Assembly (NCBI GenBank): GCA_022870745.1
Contig: CP085323.1
Span: forward strand, 3,038,001 to 3,102,000
Direction of reading: 5' to 3'
Source: Silvibacterium acidisoli
Lineage (GTDB): Bacteria; Acidobacteriota; Terriglobia; Terriglobales; Acidobacteriaceae
DNA: 64,000 nt
Positions 50,781 to 60,688 of the stretch are shown in pieces. Under the pieces are notes generated by a model that saw only the letters and a list, made by a program, of their open reading frames with translations, was not told the DNA's origin and did no database searches. The position numbers and the translations under genes are program-made. Each line of letters opens with the position of its first letter. Position 1 is the stretch's first letter.

Positions 50781-51428
50781 CTGCGCGCAAGCGTGCTTCT
50801 GAGTCGGTTGCCGGAGCTCTTCGATTTCATTTCCGAGGCTTTGGGCTCAGCGTCCCTGCATGAGGTTTATGGATTAAGAGGCCGCATCGGAATGATTCGC
50901 GAATATGTCACCGAATGTCTGGAACGGATTCTTCACCTTGACCTTCCCGAAACGGTACTCCATGGTGACCTGAATCTGGGCAACATTGTCAGAACCGTGG
51001 ACGGAAGATGTCAGTTCATCGATTGGAGCGAGACGTATGTGGGGACTTGCGTGGCAGCGCTCCCGCAACTGCTTCAGTTGGGTGCGCCTGGAAGCGCCGA
51101 CTCGTCCTATCTTGATTCGGAGAACCTGAAGCGTCTTTATCTGATGACGTGGCGGCAAACCCGACAGACAGCGGCCCTAGAGAAATCTCTTCCGTACATT
51201 CCGGTGCTCGGCGCCATATCAGCGTTACACGGGCGTGGAGATTGGCTGCCTTCGTCGGAACGAAGAAGCGCGCGTTGGGAGTTTACGCGCAGGCTTGTCA
51301 CTAAGCTGGATCGCACGTCGAATCCGATTCCATCCGGGGCCTGTGATGTCGTTGGTAGAACGCAAGGAACGAAATCTGTCGAGCGATTGTCGTCCTTTGG
51401 AAATGAGGGCGAAGCTGTCAGTTGTTGA
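50781..51428 (+). pseudogene. Phosphotransferase/kinase of the lasso cluster, 5' end lost
   Basis: The remaining 215 codons include ETVLHGDLNLGNIVRTVDGR and CQFIDWSETYVG, the catalytic and metal-binding loops of the aminoglycoside-phosphotransferase/kinase fold (HGDxxxxN and DW). The N-terminal lobe has been removed; the open frame now runs back into the IS. Next to a lasso cyclase and B2 gene, a role in phosphorylating the peptide is possible, as for kinases in other lasso clusters (inference). Its 3' end overlaps the B2 gene. Confidence 0.7.
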
Positions 51429-51786
51429 GAGCTGGCTGCTACTCCTGTCTGTCGAGACGAGACTGCATGTTTTGGGATTTCGTTCCTTGCATCGATATGT
51501 TCGTGGTCAGAAAGTACGAACGTCGAAATTGCGGTTTCCGCTATCGGTGGAGAGATTGAACTTAGCGATCAACCTTGCCTGCGTCTTTTCTGTTAGGAAG
51601 ACCACTCTGCTCGAACGCTCGGCGGCGTCGACACTGCTTCTGCGGCGGCACGGCTTTGATGCCAGCCTTGTGATCGGAGTGCAGGTATTGCCATATGAGT
51701 CGCATGCCGGGGTGGAAATAGATGGCAAGGTCGTCAGCGATGACGAGAAGCTGCCAGAGGTTTATCGCGTGCTGGAACGGTGCTGA
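51346..51786 (+). CDS. Lasso peptide B2 protein (transglutaminase-like), active-site Cys absent
   Basis: About 146 residues. The C-terminal part has the B2 pattern LLERSAASTLLLRRHGFDAS, LVIGVQVLPYESHAGVEIDG and KVVSDDEKLPEVYRVLERC. The His and Asp of the catalytic triad are present (SHAGVE; VVSDD). The Cys expected at CLxRS is Leu (LLERS), 32 residues before the His, and the usual HAWVE reads HAGVE. It may therefore be inactive. The start is uncertain (51346 or 51403). It overlaps the kinase remnant and is followed 12 bases later by the cyclase gene. Confidence 0.75.
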   Translation: MSLVERKERNLSSDCRPLEMRAKLSVVESWLLLLSVETRLHVLGFRSLHRYVRGQKVRTSKLRFPLSVERLNLAINLACVFSVRKTTLLERSAASTLLLRRHGFDASLVIGVQVLPYESHAGVEIDGKVVSDDEKLPEVYRVLERC

Positions 51787-51798
51787 GAGGGAATCGGT

Positions 51799-53631
51799 AT
51801 GAGTACGATCTTCGGAAAGCTGACGTTCGATGGACGGCCGATCGAGATGGATGAACTCACGGCGCTCAGTGCTCGGACGGAGCATTATGCGCCGGACGGC
51901 AGCTCCTTATTCGTTGAGAAGCAACTTGGAATGGGATATCAGGTGTGTCACACTCACAAGCTGTCCGGAATCGAGAAGCAACCACTCGCTGGCGAGCAAG
52001 CCTGCATGCCGAGCTGGGACGGCCGCCTGGATAATAGGGACGAACTCTCCGGTCTGCTTGGAAAACGGGCCTCGCTCGCGGCTGACTCCCAAATTGTCCT
52101 CGAGGCCTTTGAACGTTGGGGAGAGAACTGTTTTGCGCACCTACTGGGCGATTGGTCGCTTGCTCTGTGGTCAGCTAAGGAGCGGTCTCTCTATCTCGCG
52201 CGGGATCATGCCGGCAGCCCAACACTCTACTTCGAACAGACAGCGAATGGAGTCAATTGGTCCACGCACCTCGAGACCTTCGTGGCGAATGCCAAGACCT
52301 ATGTATTCGATCAGAGGTATGCTGCCGCTTATCTCATGAATCTCCCAATCGGAGAACGGACGCCCTACAAAGGCATCGAAGCCGCTCCTGCTGCCCACTG
52401 GTTGCGATTCAAGGACGGTCACCGCGTAGCAGTTCGATACTGGACTCCACTGTTCCGAGACAAGATTCGTTACACGAGTGATGTCGACTATGAGCGACAT
52501 TTCTTCGCCCTGTTCCAGCAAGCGGTGGCGCGGCGATGCGCTCCGGGAGAACCGGTAATTGCCCAATTGAGTGGAGGTCTGGATTCAAGCTCGATTGTTA
52601 CCATGTAGGACTGGATACGCAGGCAATCAGGGGCAACCTCGGACGAGCTGATCGATACGGTTTCCTACTACGACGATTCGGAGTTGAATTGGAATGAGAG
52701 ACCATACTTCACCGCAATGGAGCGGCAGCGGGGGAAGGCCGGCGTTCATGTGCCTGCACTCTTCTCAGCTCGGACGCTCGAGAAGCCCGAAAGGGAATAC
52801 TTACTCCCTGGAGCCGATGCGAGCACTAAGGCACGGGAAGAACGACTCGAGAACGCAATAGAACCCGGCCGTTATCGGGCGGTGGTCTCGGGAATTGGCG
52901 GAGACGAGTTGTTGGGTGGCCCGATCAATCCGCTTCCGGAATTGGCAGATCTGCTGGTATTAGGAAAGCTTCATCGTTTTCTAAAGCAATCCGTCGCCTG
53001 GTGCCTGACAGAAAGGGCACCGATCCTCCATCTTGTTCCGGAGGTCGTTGGGTTCAGCCTCAAAAGGTACTCTGGCTGGAATGGGACGAGTGATAGCGAT
53101 CCACGCTGGTACACCCAGAATCTTCTTAGGGCGTTTCCTCAACAACGCAATCGCATGCGAAGGGATCGCATCGGTCTTCTGCCAAGCTGCCTCGAAGGCG
53201 AGATGATGTGGACGTCGCTCCTCGAGACACAGCCCCATCGTTTTCCGGCGATCACGGTGCGGTATGAATACCGCTATCCACTACTCGATAGGGAACTGGT
53301 GGAATTTGTTCTGCGGGTGCCTCCGGAACAGATCAGAAGTCCCGAAAACCGCCGCTCGTTGATGCGGCGAGCGATGGGAGCGATCCTTCCCACGGAAATC
53401 CTGGAACGCAGAAAGAAGGCGTTTCCCGCGCAGGCGAACTCGCGCTTACTTGCCGAGCATCGGGTGGAGATCGAATCTCTGTTTCGTGGCTCGCGCCTGG
53501 CTTCCCTTGGGTACATCGACGAGAGGAAATTCCTATCCGCTTTTTCAAGTTCCAATTTTCATCAGTCTCCAGTGCTGATGAGAATGATCGGGCTCGAGCT
53601 CTGGCTAAGAAATGACCTGGTGACGACATAA
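51799..53631 (+). pseudogene. Lasso peptide cyclase (asparagine-synthase-like C protein) with in-frame amber stop
   Basis: The frame 51799-53631 would encode 610 residues. The N-terminal glutaminase-like domain starts MSTIFGK with no Cys at position 2, as in lasso cyclases that do not use glutamine. The PP-loop reads AQLSGGLDSSSIVTM near 256-270. A TAG at 52606-52608 follows, and the same frame continues DWIRRQSGATSDELIDTVSY and, later, GIGGDELLGGP and YRYPLLDRELVEFVLRVP. One codon thus interrupts an otherwise intact gene. The cyclase would activate a ring-closing Asp/Glu with ATP. Confidence 0.85.
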
Positions 53632-53720
53632 CGATCCCTGCCGAAGCTCAAGGGGATCCGTGTGAAGAGAAGACTCATGAAATTCGCTCCGCGCGGAAAT
53701 TCAGCAACATGAGGTGCACG

Positions 53721-53879
53721 ATGAAATATACTCCTCCAGCAATCATGAAGGTCGAAAGCACGAACGCTGCCTTCGCTAAGAAGCAGTCCAACGCGGTCTT
53801 CGCAAGCGTGAAGATCGGCCTGAACCCTGATGGTGCGGACACGCAGTCCGCTTCGTCTGGCTACGTCGCGAACGCCTAA
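53721..53879 (+). CDS. Candidate lasso/RiPP precursor peptide (52 aa)
   Basis: A 52-codon gene 90 bases after the cyclase, with GAGGTG upstream. It opens MKYTPPAIMKVES, and Y-x-x-P at residues 3-6 fits the recognition motif of lasso leaders. If Gly 33 is the core start, the core reads GLNPDGAD and then TQSASSGYVANA. Asp 8 would close an eight-residue ring with a 12-residue tail. The usual Thr two residues before the core is Lys here. A strong terminator follows, so it ends the operon. The cleavage site is inference. Confidence 0.6.
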   Translation: MKYTPPAIMKVESTNAAFAKKQSNAVFASVKIGLNPDGADTQSASSGYVANA

Positions 53880-53891
53880 CCGCCAACTTAG

Positions 53892-53932
53892 AATGGGGTG
53901 GACGGAGAAGCTTCCGTCCGCCCCATTTTATT
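53892..53932 (+). terminator. Strong rho-independent terminator of the lasso operon
   Basis: AATGGGG-T-GGACGGA pairs with TCCGTCC-G-CCCCATT around a short loop and is followed by TTATTTT. It is the clearest terminator in the window, just after the precursor gene and before the convergent RND gene. Confidence 0.85.
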
Positions 53933-53954
53933 TTCAATGCATTTCGAGTTCTCG

Positions 53955-56900
53955 CTACTGCTCGACTCTGCGTTCACCATAAGCTAAATAAAATCCGGCC
54001 GGAACCAAAAAAATCGTTAGAACTACCGAAAGAGTCAATCCTCCAATGAGGGCCTGAGCCAGTGGGGCATAAGCCTCGCTTCCTTCGCCCATTTTTAGAG
54101 CCATCGGCAGCAAGCCGATCAAAGTTGCCAACGAGGTCATCAGGATTGGACGTAGGCGCACCCGGCAGGAGGTGATGATCGCTTCACGAACGCTCTTTCC
54201 TGCCTTTAGAAGATGGTGGGCAAACTCGACGATAAGAATACTGTTTGAGAGTGCGATGCCTGCGAGCATGACGACACCCATCAGCGACATGACATTGAGG
54301 GTTGTACCCCATATCAGTAGTGCCAGAATCACACCTATGATTCCCGGCGGCAGCGCCAGCATGATGATGAAGGGGTCAACGACGGATCGAAACTGCGCGA
54401 CGAGGATCAGGTAAAGCAGCAGCACTGAAAGCGTAAGACCAATGGCGAAACTGCGGAAAGAAGCATTCATGGAGGCGACACTTCCCGTAATGGCTACGTC
54501 GATGCCGTGCGGGGGAGTCGCCCTATCGACAATGGCCTGTATCTGCGAAGCGATGCGGCCCAGGTCTTCATTCTGGGGACGCACATAGATATCAATCACC
54601 CGGCGGATCTGGGTGTGATCCATCTCTGTCGGCGCGTTGAATCGTTGAATATCGGCGACCATATCGAGGCGCGTGGGGCGATTGATGTGTTCGCCGTGAA
54701 GCGGAATGGCACGAAGATCGTCAAGTGACTTGATTTGGCCCTCCCTGTACATCACGGTCAGGAAATAGTTATTCCCGCTCTTCGGATCGATCCATATGCT
54801 GGGCGCAATCATCTGATTGGAGGTTAAAGCGGTAATGATGTTCGATACTACTTCCTTTTCACTCAATCCCAACTCGCTAGCACGTGTGCGATTGATAGAA
54901 ATTTGCAGGGAGGGGTAGTCGATGTCTTGCGGGATGTATGCGTCCGCTACGCCGCTCACTGCGCGTATCTGGCTGGCCAGACGCTGGGCGGTGGCATAGT
55001 CGGCTGTCATGTCGTTGCCGGTCACACGTACATCGATGGGCGCGGGCGCTCCCATGTTCAGGACACCGTCGACGAGGCTCCCGGATGAGTAGAAGGTCTG
55101 TAGCTCGGGCAGCTCTTTCGCGATGGCCTTTTTCACTTCATCGATGTAGGTAAAGCTGCTGACCTTGTGGTCCGGGTTCAAAGCTACCTGAGTAAAACCA
55201 GTGTGCATAGCCGAGTTTGTGGAGAAGAGTGCGGAGAACCCGGGATCCACACCGACGTTCGTGACGGTCATCGAAAGGTCGTGAGGAGACACCACGCGGC
55301 GAACAATGGCCTCGAGCGTTGCTGCCTCCTGTTCCGTCGCATCAAGCTTCGTGCCCGATGGAGATTTGAACTGGATGACCATCTGTCCTGCATCCGTTCT
55401 GGGAAAGAACGAAAGACCAAGCAAAGGAAAGAGGAGCAGACTCAGCAAGAAAACGACGCCAAAACCTGCCAGTGTTGCACGAGGAGAATCAAGCGCCTTG
55501 CTTACCAGGATGTCGTAATGACGAAGCATGGCATCGAAGCCCGCGGTAAAACGGGCGTTGAACCGTGCCCACAGACCTCGGTGGCTTTTGGCAACGGCAG
55601 GGGAGATGCTGCGCTCTTCTTCTGCCGATTCGTGAACAACATCTCCATGGGCGCTCTTGATGAAGTTTGCACAGAATAGAGGTACGACCGTGAGCGCGAC
55701 AAAATAGGACGCGAACAGCGAGACGACTACCGCCAAGGCTAATGCTGAAAAAAGAAACCTGCTGACTCCATAAAGCATGGTGACAGGGAAAAACACAACC
55801 ACCGTAGTGAGCGTGCCGGCGAGCACTGGCAACGCAACCTCTTTGCCGCCGTCTTCCGCCGCCTTCCGTGGCGACTCGCCTTCTTCCAGATGGCGGAAGA
55901 TGTTTTCGAGTACGACGACAGAATTGTCAATGAGGCGGGAGAGTGCAAGCGCCAGGCCGCCAAGCACCATGCTGTTAACGGAGCTTCCCGCGAGATTGAG
56001 CACGAAGAACGTAGCCAGTAGCGAGAGCGGAATCGAGAAGAAGACCGCGGCGGTCGCTCGCATGCTGCCCAGGAAAATCAGGATCATCAGGCAGGTCAGA
56101 AAGAGTCCAACGCCACCCTCGTGCAGGAGTGTTTCGATGGCCGTTTTGACGAAGCGGGACTGATCGAAAACAACCTCGCTTGTGAGAGATGCTGGAACAT
56201 CGTAGAGTTTCTTCAGCGTTGCCCTCACTCCATTTACGATCGCGATGGTATTGGAGTCAGCACCTGCTTTGAAGATAGGCAGGTATACAGCTCTCTGGCC
56301 GTTCACTCGGACGATGTTGTACTGCAGCCCGAATGAGTCCTGCGGCGTCGCTACGTCGCCGACCCGAACAGGTGACTGCCCAACCATTTTGAGCGGCACC
56401 TGTGCGATGTCCGATGCTCCTTTGAGCATTGAGTTTGTGTAGATGTCGTAGTCGTAGCGGCCGATCTGTACATCGCCAGCGGGCAGGATGACATTTGCGT
56501 CGTTGACTGCACGCACAACGTCCATCGGGCTGAGTTGGTTGGCTTCGAGCTTGTAAGGATCTGCATATAACATGATCTGGCGCCAACGCCCTCCAAAGGG
56601 CTGTGGCACCGATGCTCCCGGAACACTGGCGAGCTGGTTGCGGACAAAGTTCTGGCCGATGTCTTTCAGTGTGCTTTCGTTCAAGCCGGCACCGCTAAGA
56701 GGAACAAGCGCGACAGGAACGCTGGAGGCATCTTGTTTGAGTACGATGGGCGGGTACGTGCCTGGCGGCATATCGCGAAGATCGCTCATCGCGAGCGACG
56801 AGATAGTAGATGCGTCCGCATCCGGATCGGTACCGGTGCGAAAGTACACTTTGATCAAGCTAACGCCGGGCAAGGAACGCGACTCCATATGATCGATGCC

Positions 56901-57119
56901 CGACGCCAATGTAAATTGGCGCTCGAGGTGATAAGTGATGTTGGTCTCGATCTGCTGTGGCGGCATGCCGGAGTAAAACGTTGCGACTGCAACGACGGGC
57001 AGTTTTACGGGCGGAAACATATCCACCGGCATATCGGCAACGCTGACCGTGCCAAGAATCATGACGACCAGGCATACGACGACAATCAGATATGGATTAC
57101 GGATTGAAAATCCCGACAT
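53955..57119 (-). CDS. RND efflux pump permease (HAE family)
   Basis: A 1054-residue inner-membrane transporter with twelve helices and two large periplasmic loops. The start SIRNPYLIVVVCLVVMILGT, MPVDMFPPVKLPVVAVATFY and the TM4 region ALALSRLIDNSVVVLENIFR are typical. TM4 has a single Asp (LIDN) rather than a DD pair, as in several HAE-type pumps. Domain repeats appear at GLTLSVLLLYLILVAQFRSV. It works with the adaptor and TolC-like genes upstream in the same operon, starting 21 bases after the adaptor stop. Confidence 0.93.
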   Translation of the reverse strand: MSGFSIRNPYLIVVVCLVVMILGTVSVADMPVDMFPPVKLPVVAVATFYSGMPPQQIETNITYHLERQFTLASGIDHMESRSLPGVSLIKVYFRTGTDPDADASTISSLAMSDLRDMPPGTYPPIVLKQDASSVPVALVPLSGAGLNESTLKDIGQNFVRNQLASVPGASVPQPFGGRWRQIMLYADPYKLEANQLSPMDVVRAVNDANVILPAGDVQIGRYDYDIYTNSMLKGASDIAQVPLKMVGQSPVRVGDVATPQDSFGLQYNIVRVNGQRAVYLPIFKAGADSNTIAIVNGVRATLKKLYDVPASLTSEVVFDQSRFVKTAIETLLHEGGVGLFLTCLMILIFLGSMRATAAVFFSIPLSLLATFFVLNLAGSSVNSMVLGGLALALSRLIDNSVVVLENIFRHLEEGESPRKAAEDGGKEVALPVLAGTLTTVVVFFPVTMLYGVSRFLFSALALAVVVSLFASYFVALTVVPLFCANFIKSAHGDVVHESAEEERSISPAVAKSHRGLWARFNARFTAGFDAMLRHYDILVSKALDSPRATLAGFGVVFLLSLLLFPLLGLSFFPRTDAGQMVIQFKSPSGTKLDATEQEAATLEAIVRRVVSPHDLSMTVTNVGVDPGFSALFSTNSAMHTGFTQVALNPDHKVSSFTYIDEVKKAIAKELPELQTFYSSGSLVDGVLNMGAPAPIDVRVTGNDMTADYATAQRLASQIRAVSGVADAYIPQDIDYPSLQISINRTRASELGLSEKEVVSNIITALTSNQMIAPSIWIDPKSGNNYFLTVMYREGQIKSLDDLRAIPLHGEHINRPTRLDMVADIQRFNAPTEMDHTQIRRVIDIYVRPQNEDLGRIASQIQAIVDRATPPHGIDVAITGSVASMNASFRSFAIGLTLSVLLLYLILVAQFRSVVDPFIIMLALPPGIIGVILALLIWGTTLNVMSLMGVVMLAGIALSNSILIVEFAHHLLKAGKSVREAIITSCRVRLRPILMTSLATLIGLLPMALKMGEGSEAYAPLAQALIGGLTLSVVLTIFLVPAGFYLAYGERRVEQ

Positions 57120-57140
57120 GCTTCCCGCTGGTTCCTTTCG

Positions 57141-58346
57141 TTAGGACTGGGACGTTGAAGACTCGTAGGCAGCAGGCTGCGCATCGACCTGTTGCCCATC
57201 TGAAAGCCCGGTGTGACGGCCAACGACGACCTTGTCGCCAGCCCGGACTCCAGAGAGGATTTCCACGTGAGTAGGTGTCTGGAGGCCGACGGTGATGGTT
57301 GCAAGGTGGATCACACCGTTACGCACGACGTATACCTGTTGCACGCTGGTGCCGAGACCGTCGACCGCATCGATGGGAACGCTCAGCACGTTGTGCCGGT
57401 TGGCCAGGTGAAGGTGAACCTCAGCGTACATTCCGGGGAGCAGCAAATTGTCCGGGTTCGACACGTCGACTTCGGTATCCATGGTGCGCGTGGACATCTG
57501 TACGGAATTTGAGTAACGGGTGACTTTACCCTTCAGCGTTTTCCCCAAACTAACCACGTCGACGTCGACGGATTCGCCGTCGCGAATTCCGGCCACATCT
57601 GCGACGGGAACCGGCAGAATGAGCCGGAGCAGATCGTTCTGTGCGAGGCTGACTACGGGCATGGACTGCGTCTGTGAAGAAATGCCTGCCTGAATCATGG
57701 AGCCGGTATTGGCATAGCGCTTTGTCACAACGCCGGTGAACGGAGCCCGAATGGTTGCATATTGCATCATCGTTTGAGCGCGGGCATATTCGGAATCTGC
57801 TTCGGCTTTGCGTTCCTGGGCCGCCTTCAGTTCGGAATTGGCACTCGCAAGCTGTGCAGTTGCTTCGAGGCTGCGTGACTGGGCTACGTCTATGTCCTGC
57901 CTCGGCACTAAACCCTTGTCACGTTTGGCCACATCCTGGATGCGCTGGAAGGATAGTGAGGCGATATTTGCGCCTGCTTCGGCGCGTTGTACCGAAGCAT
58001 GAGCAGTTACGATCGCAGCCTCAGCGGCGGCGACTCCGGCCTTTGCCCGCGCGACGTCATCTCTGATCTCGGGCACTTCAAGCGTTGCAAGCACGGCATT
58101 CGTGCGGACATGATCGCCTATGTCCACGTTGATCTGTTTCACGTAACCTGCCACCTTGGCCATTACATCCACTTCCTGGAAAGGATGAAACTCAGCCGTG
58201 AGTATCAGGTCGTTTTCAAGCGTCGCAGGCCCGACAGTAGCCACAGGAACGGTGGTTAGCACGGCGGACTGCTGTTTAGACTGACGGCAGGCAGTCAGTG
58301 ACAGCGCGATTATGCTGAGCCAAAGGGTATGTCTCACGTGCTTCAT
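57141..58346 (-). CDS. RND periplasmic adaptor (membrane fusion lipoprotein)
   Basis: A 401-residue adaptor. The N-terminal LWLSIIALSLTACRQS is a lipoprotein signal with an LTAC lipobox. It then has the biotinyl-lipoyl-like halves (VMAKVAGYVKQINVDIGDHV; YATIRAPFTGVVTKRYANTG), a long alpha-hairpin with coiled-coil character between them, and a beta-barrel (DNLLLPGMYAEVHLHLANRH). It links the inner-membrane pump to the outer-membrane channel. It starts 12 bases after the TolC-like stop. Confidence 0.93.
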   Translation of the reverse strand: MKHVRHTLWLSIIALSLTACRQSKQQSAVLTTVPVATVGPATLENDLILTAEFHPFQEVDVMAKVAGYVKQINVDIGDHVRTNAVLATLEVPEIRDDVARAKAGVAAAEAAIVTAHASVQRAEAGANIASLSFQRIQDVAKRDKGLVPRQDIDVAQSRSLEATAQLASANSELKAAQERKAEADSEYARAQTMMQYATIRAPFTGVVTKRYANTGSMIQAGISSQTQSMPVVSLAQNDLLRLILPVPVADVAGIRDGESVDVDVVSLGKTLKGKVTRYSNSVQMSTRTMDTEVDVSNPDNLLLPGMYAEVHLHLANRHNVLSVPIDAVDGLGTSVQQVYVVRNGVIHLATITVGLQTPTHVEILSGVRAGDKVVVGRHTGLSDGQQVDAQPAAYESSTSQS

Positions 58347-58358
58347 GCGTTGTGCCTC

Positions 58359-59744
58359 TTAGTTCAAGAGACCGGCAGCGAAATCGAGTTCAGCGCGCCT
58401 GCTCAGGTAGGTGTAGTTGGAGTCGGCCGCTGAGATTTCTGCGGAGGTTTCGTTCAGTTGTGCTTCATTCAGCTCCACGATGCTGCCGAGTCCCGCATCG
58501 TAGCGGTCCTGGGCCAGGTGCAGAGCTTCCTTGCTTTGCGCTACCAGCCGCGCTGTCACATCCAGACTCTTTTGAGCTTCGTCGGCGCGAAACCATGCGT
58601 CCCGCACCTGCTCACTCACTTCGAGCCGAACGGCCTGAACGTCGCGGCTTCGTGCCTCTGCTTCCTGTGTGGCCTCGGCGCGGCGTGCTGCGAACAGACC
58701 ACCGTTCAACACGGGAACGTTCAGATTGAAGCCGATCCCCGCATAACTGTCCTGCAGGGTGCGATCGCGATACGGGATCTGGCCAGCAGCTGCGAGGATA
58801 TTCAACGTGGGGTAGCTAAGGCGTTTTTCAGCTGCCGCGAAGTGTTGTGCAGCCTGTTGCTGCGATTGTGCGGCCCCAAGGTCCGCACGGAACGAATATC
58901 CCTGCTGGATCAATTCATCCGGAGATGGAGGTAGTGGCCCAGGATTTGTTTCGTCGGCCAGCATGGCTGTTACAGGCTGATCCATACCCATGGCCGTGCC
59001 GAGACGCGCACGCTGTTGAGCCACCGCACTCCGTGCATGGACCACTGCGAGATCTGCTTCGCTCACAAGGACATTTGCGAAATGTACATCCAGTGAAGAG
59101 CGCAGTTCGCTCTTCGCCAGGGCAGTGAGCTGCCGTGCGACCAGCGCACGATTATCGCGTGCAGCCTGGGAAGCCTGTAGCACAGCTTCCGCTCCCAGTA
59201 CCTGGAAGAAAGCTTCTCGCACATTCAGGCGGACCTGCGCCCGGGTCAACGTAGCGATTTCTCCCTGCGCCTGCGCGGTGGCTTTCGCACTGCCGATCAA
59301 GGCGCTGGTGCGGCCAAAGTCCATCACAAGCTGCGAGAGATTGCCCCCGTAGGCGAGCCGATCCGAAATGGATGATGTCGTGATGTTGCCGGCGGCCGTA
59401 GAAGTTCCGGTATCGGCAACCTGCGCGCCGGTTGCATTGAAATTGACAATTGGCATGAGTGCGGACCTCGCTTCACGAATCCGCTCTGCAGATGCCCTCG
59501 CTCTGAGCTGAGCCGCGAGCATACGCGGCTGGTTCGCAAGCGCGGTCGCTTCAGCCTGCACAAGCGTCATGGCCTGTGCTGTGACTGATGGTTTTGTCGC
59601 CTGCCCAAACAACTCACCGCAGCAAGACATAGCGAGCATAACGAAGGGAAAAGATGCGCGCAGCATGAGCGTGAGACGATGGCTGCACTGAGAGCTGCGC
59701 GATCCTGGCGAGCGGTGGTCTACATGCCTTTCCACCTTCAGCAT
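58359..59744 (-). CDS. TolC family outer membrane channel
   Basis: A 461-residue protein with two similar halves of long coiled helices, for example AEATALANQPRMLAAQLRAR, and, in the second half, a typical NLNVPVLNGGLFAARRAEAT and RYDAGLGSIVELNEAQLNET. ATG 59744 has CAGGAG about 9 bases upstream, which gives a long basic n-region before the signal peptide (ASFPFVMLAMSCCGELFGQ). A start at 59666 would be the shorter alternative. It is the outer channel of the adjacent RND pump. Confidence 0.9.
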   Translation of the reverse strand: MLKVERHVDHRSPGSRSSQCSHRLTLMLRASFPFVMLAMSCCGELFGQATKPSVTAQAMTLVQAEATALANQPRMLAAQLRARASAERIREARSALMPIVNFNATGAQVADTGTSTAAGNITTSSISDRLAYGGNLSQLVMDFGRTSALIGSAKATAQAQGEIATLTRAQVRLNVREAFFQVLGAEAVLQASQAARDNRALVARQLTALAKSELRSSLDVHFANVLVSEADLAVVHARSAVAQQRARLGTAMGMDQPVTAMLADETNPGPLPPSPDELIQQGYSFRADLGAAQSQQQAAQHFAAAEKRLSYPTLNILAAAGQIPYRDRTLQDSYAGIGFNLNVPVLNGGLFAARRAEATQEAEARSRDVQAVRLEVSEQVRDAWFRADEAQKSLDVTARLVAQSKEALHLAQDRYDAGLGSIVELNEAQLNETSAEISAADSNYTYLSRRAELDFAAGLLN

Positions 59745-59774
59745 TGTTTTTGGCTTCTCCTGGATGTTGTGCGC

Positions 59775-60548
59775 CTATCGAGCCGCAACGTTCTGCTGAG
59801 TCGATAACACCTCGAGTAGCGCGGTGCTTCCGCTCCACACCTTGGGAGAACCATGCGATGAGACCAGCGTGAGGGTGGAAGGAGTGCTCGAAGAGCCGAA
59901 TTCCGTTGCTGCAGTTCCCACAAACCCATACTGCCCACAAGCCGATGCAGAATAAATACCGACAGAGACTTCCGTGTCGCTACCATCACAGCGACCGCTT
60001 GCGATGAGGTGTGCATATACGCCGCCCCGCTTGTTGTAAGCGACGACATCTCCGTCTGCGTTCCGCACCTCTTTTTCGAAGGGTGTCAATTGGTCGCCGC
60101 CGATCTGTGTTGTGGTTCCTGACGAATCGATATCCGATGCCTGCGGCTGAAGCGCTTCGCGGCTGGTGATCGGATCGGCCATGGCCCGAACCGTCACATC
60201 GAGGGGCACTGCTGTGCCGCGAATCTGTACGGAATCGAAGTGTACGGTGAGAACGGATGCCTTTTGGCGGGCATATGGTGTCTTGTCGTAGGTAAAACCG
60301 ACCGCGGACGCGATATGTCCGGAGACCCTTGCGCCTTTGGGAAGCGAGGCTCCATTGGGAAGCTCAACCTGCTGTGTCGTCTTCGCTGATACGGTATCCC
60401 CGACCTTCGAATGGTCGGCGCTGATCGTTCGCGTGAAAACAATGGGAATGGTTGTCGGGGCCTGCAAGGCGGGGCCAGATGAAGCTGTCTGGGCAAGTGC
60501 CGCGGAGCAGGACAGGAGCAGGGCAGAAAGCGCTACGCGATGGATCAT
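59775..60548 (-). CDS. Exported protein of unknown function, first gene of the RND operon
   Basis: A 257-residue protein with a signal peptide (VALSALLLSCSAALAQT). After it comes a beta-rich domain, IPIVFTRTISADHSKVGDTV followed by SAKTTQQVELPNGASLPKGA, which resembles the barrel-like TrbI/VirB10-type or capping domains seen in several Acidobacteria secreted proteins. No function is assigned. It lies 30 bases ahead of the TolC-like gene, so it is probably co-expressed with the pump, and it is divergent from the two-component genes. Confidence 0.7.
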   Translation of the reverse strand: MIHRVALSALLLSCSAALAQTASSGPALQAPTTIPIVFTRTISADHSKVGDTVSAKTTQQVELPNGASLPKGARVSGHIASAVGFTYDKTPYARQKASVLTVHFDSVQIRGTAVPLDVTVRAMADPITSREALQPQASDIDSSGTTTQIGGDQLTPFEKEVRNADGDVVAYNKRGGVYAHLIASGRCDGSDTEVSVGIYSASACGQYGFVGTAATEFGSSSTPSTLTLVSSHGSPKVWSGSTALLEVLSTQQNVAAR

Positions 60549-60688
60549 GGATCACCTCCGTTGCCAAGGAATCTTGGCTATTCGCAGTGAAACACCAGGT
60601 TCTCTGACGGCACCTTACAAAACTCTGACATCATCCCTTTACCTATTGCCTCGCTCCTCAGCTTGAGAAATCATGATGTTAGAGCGTT

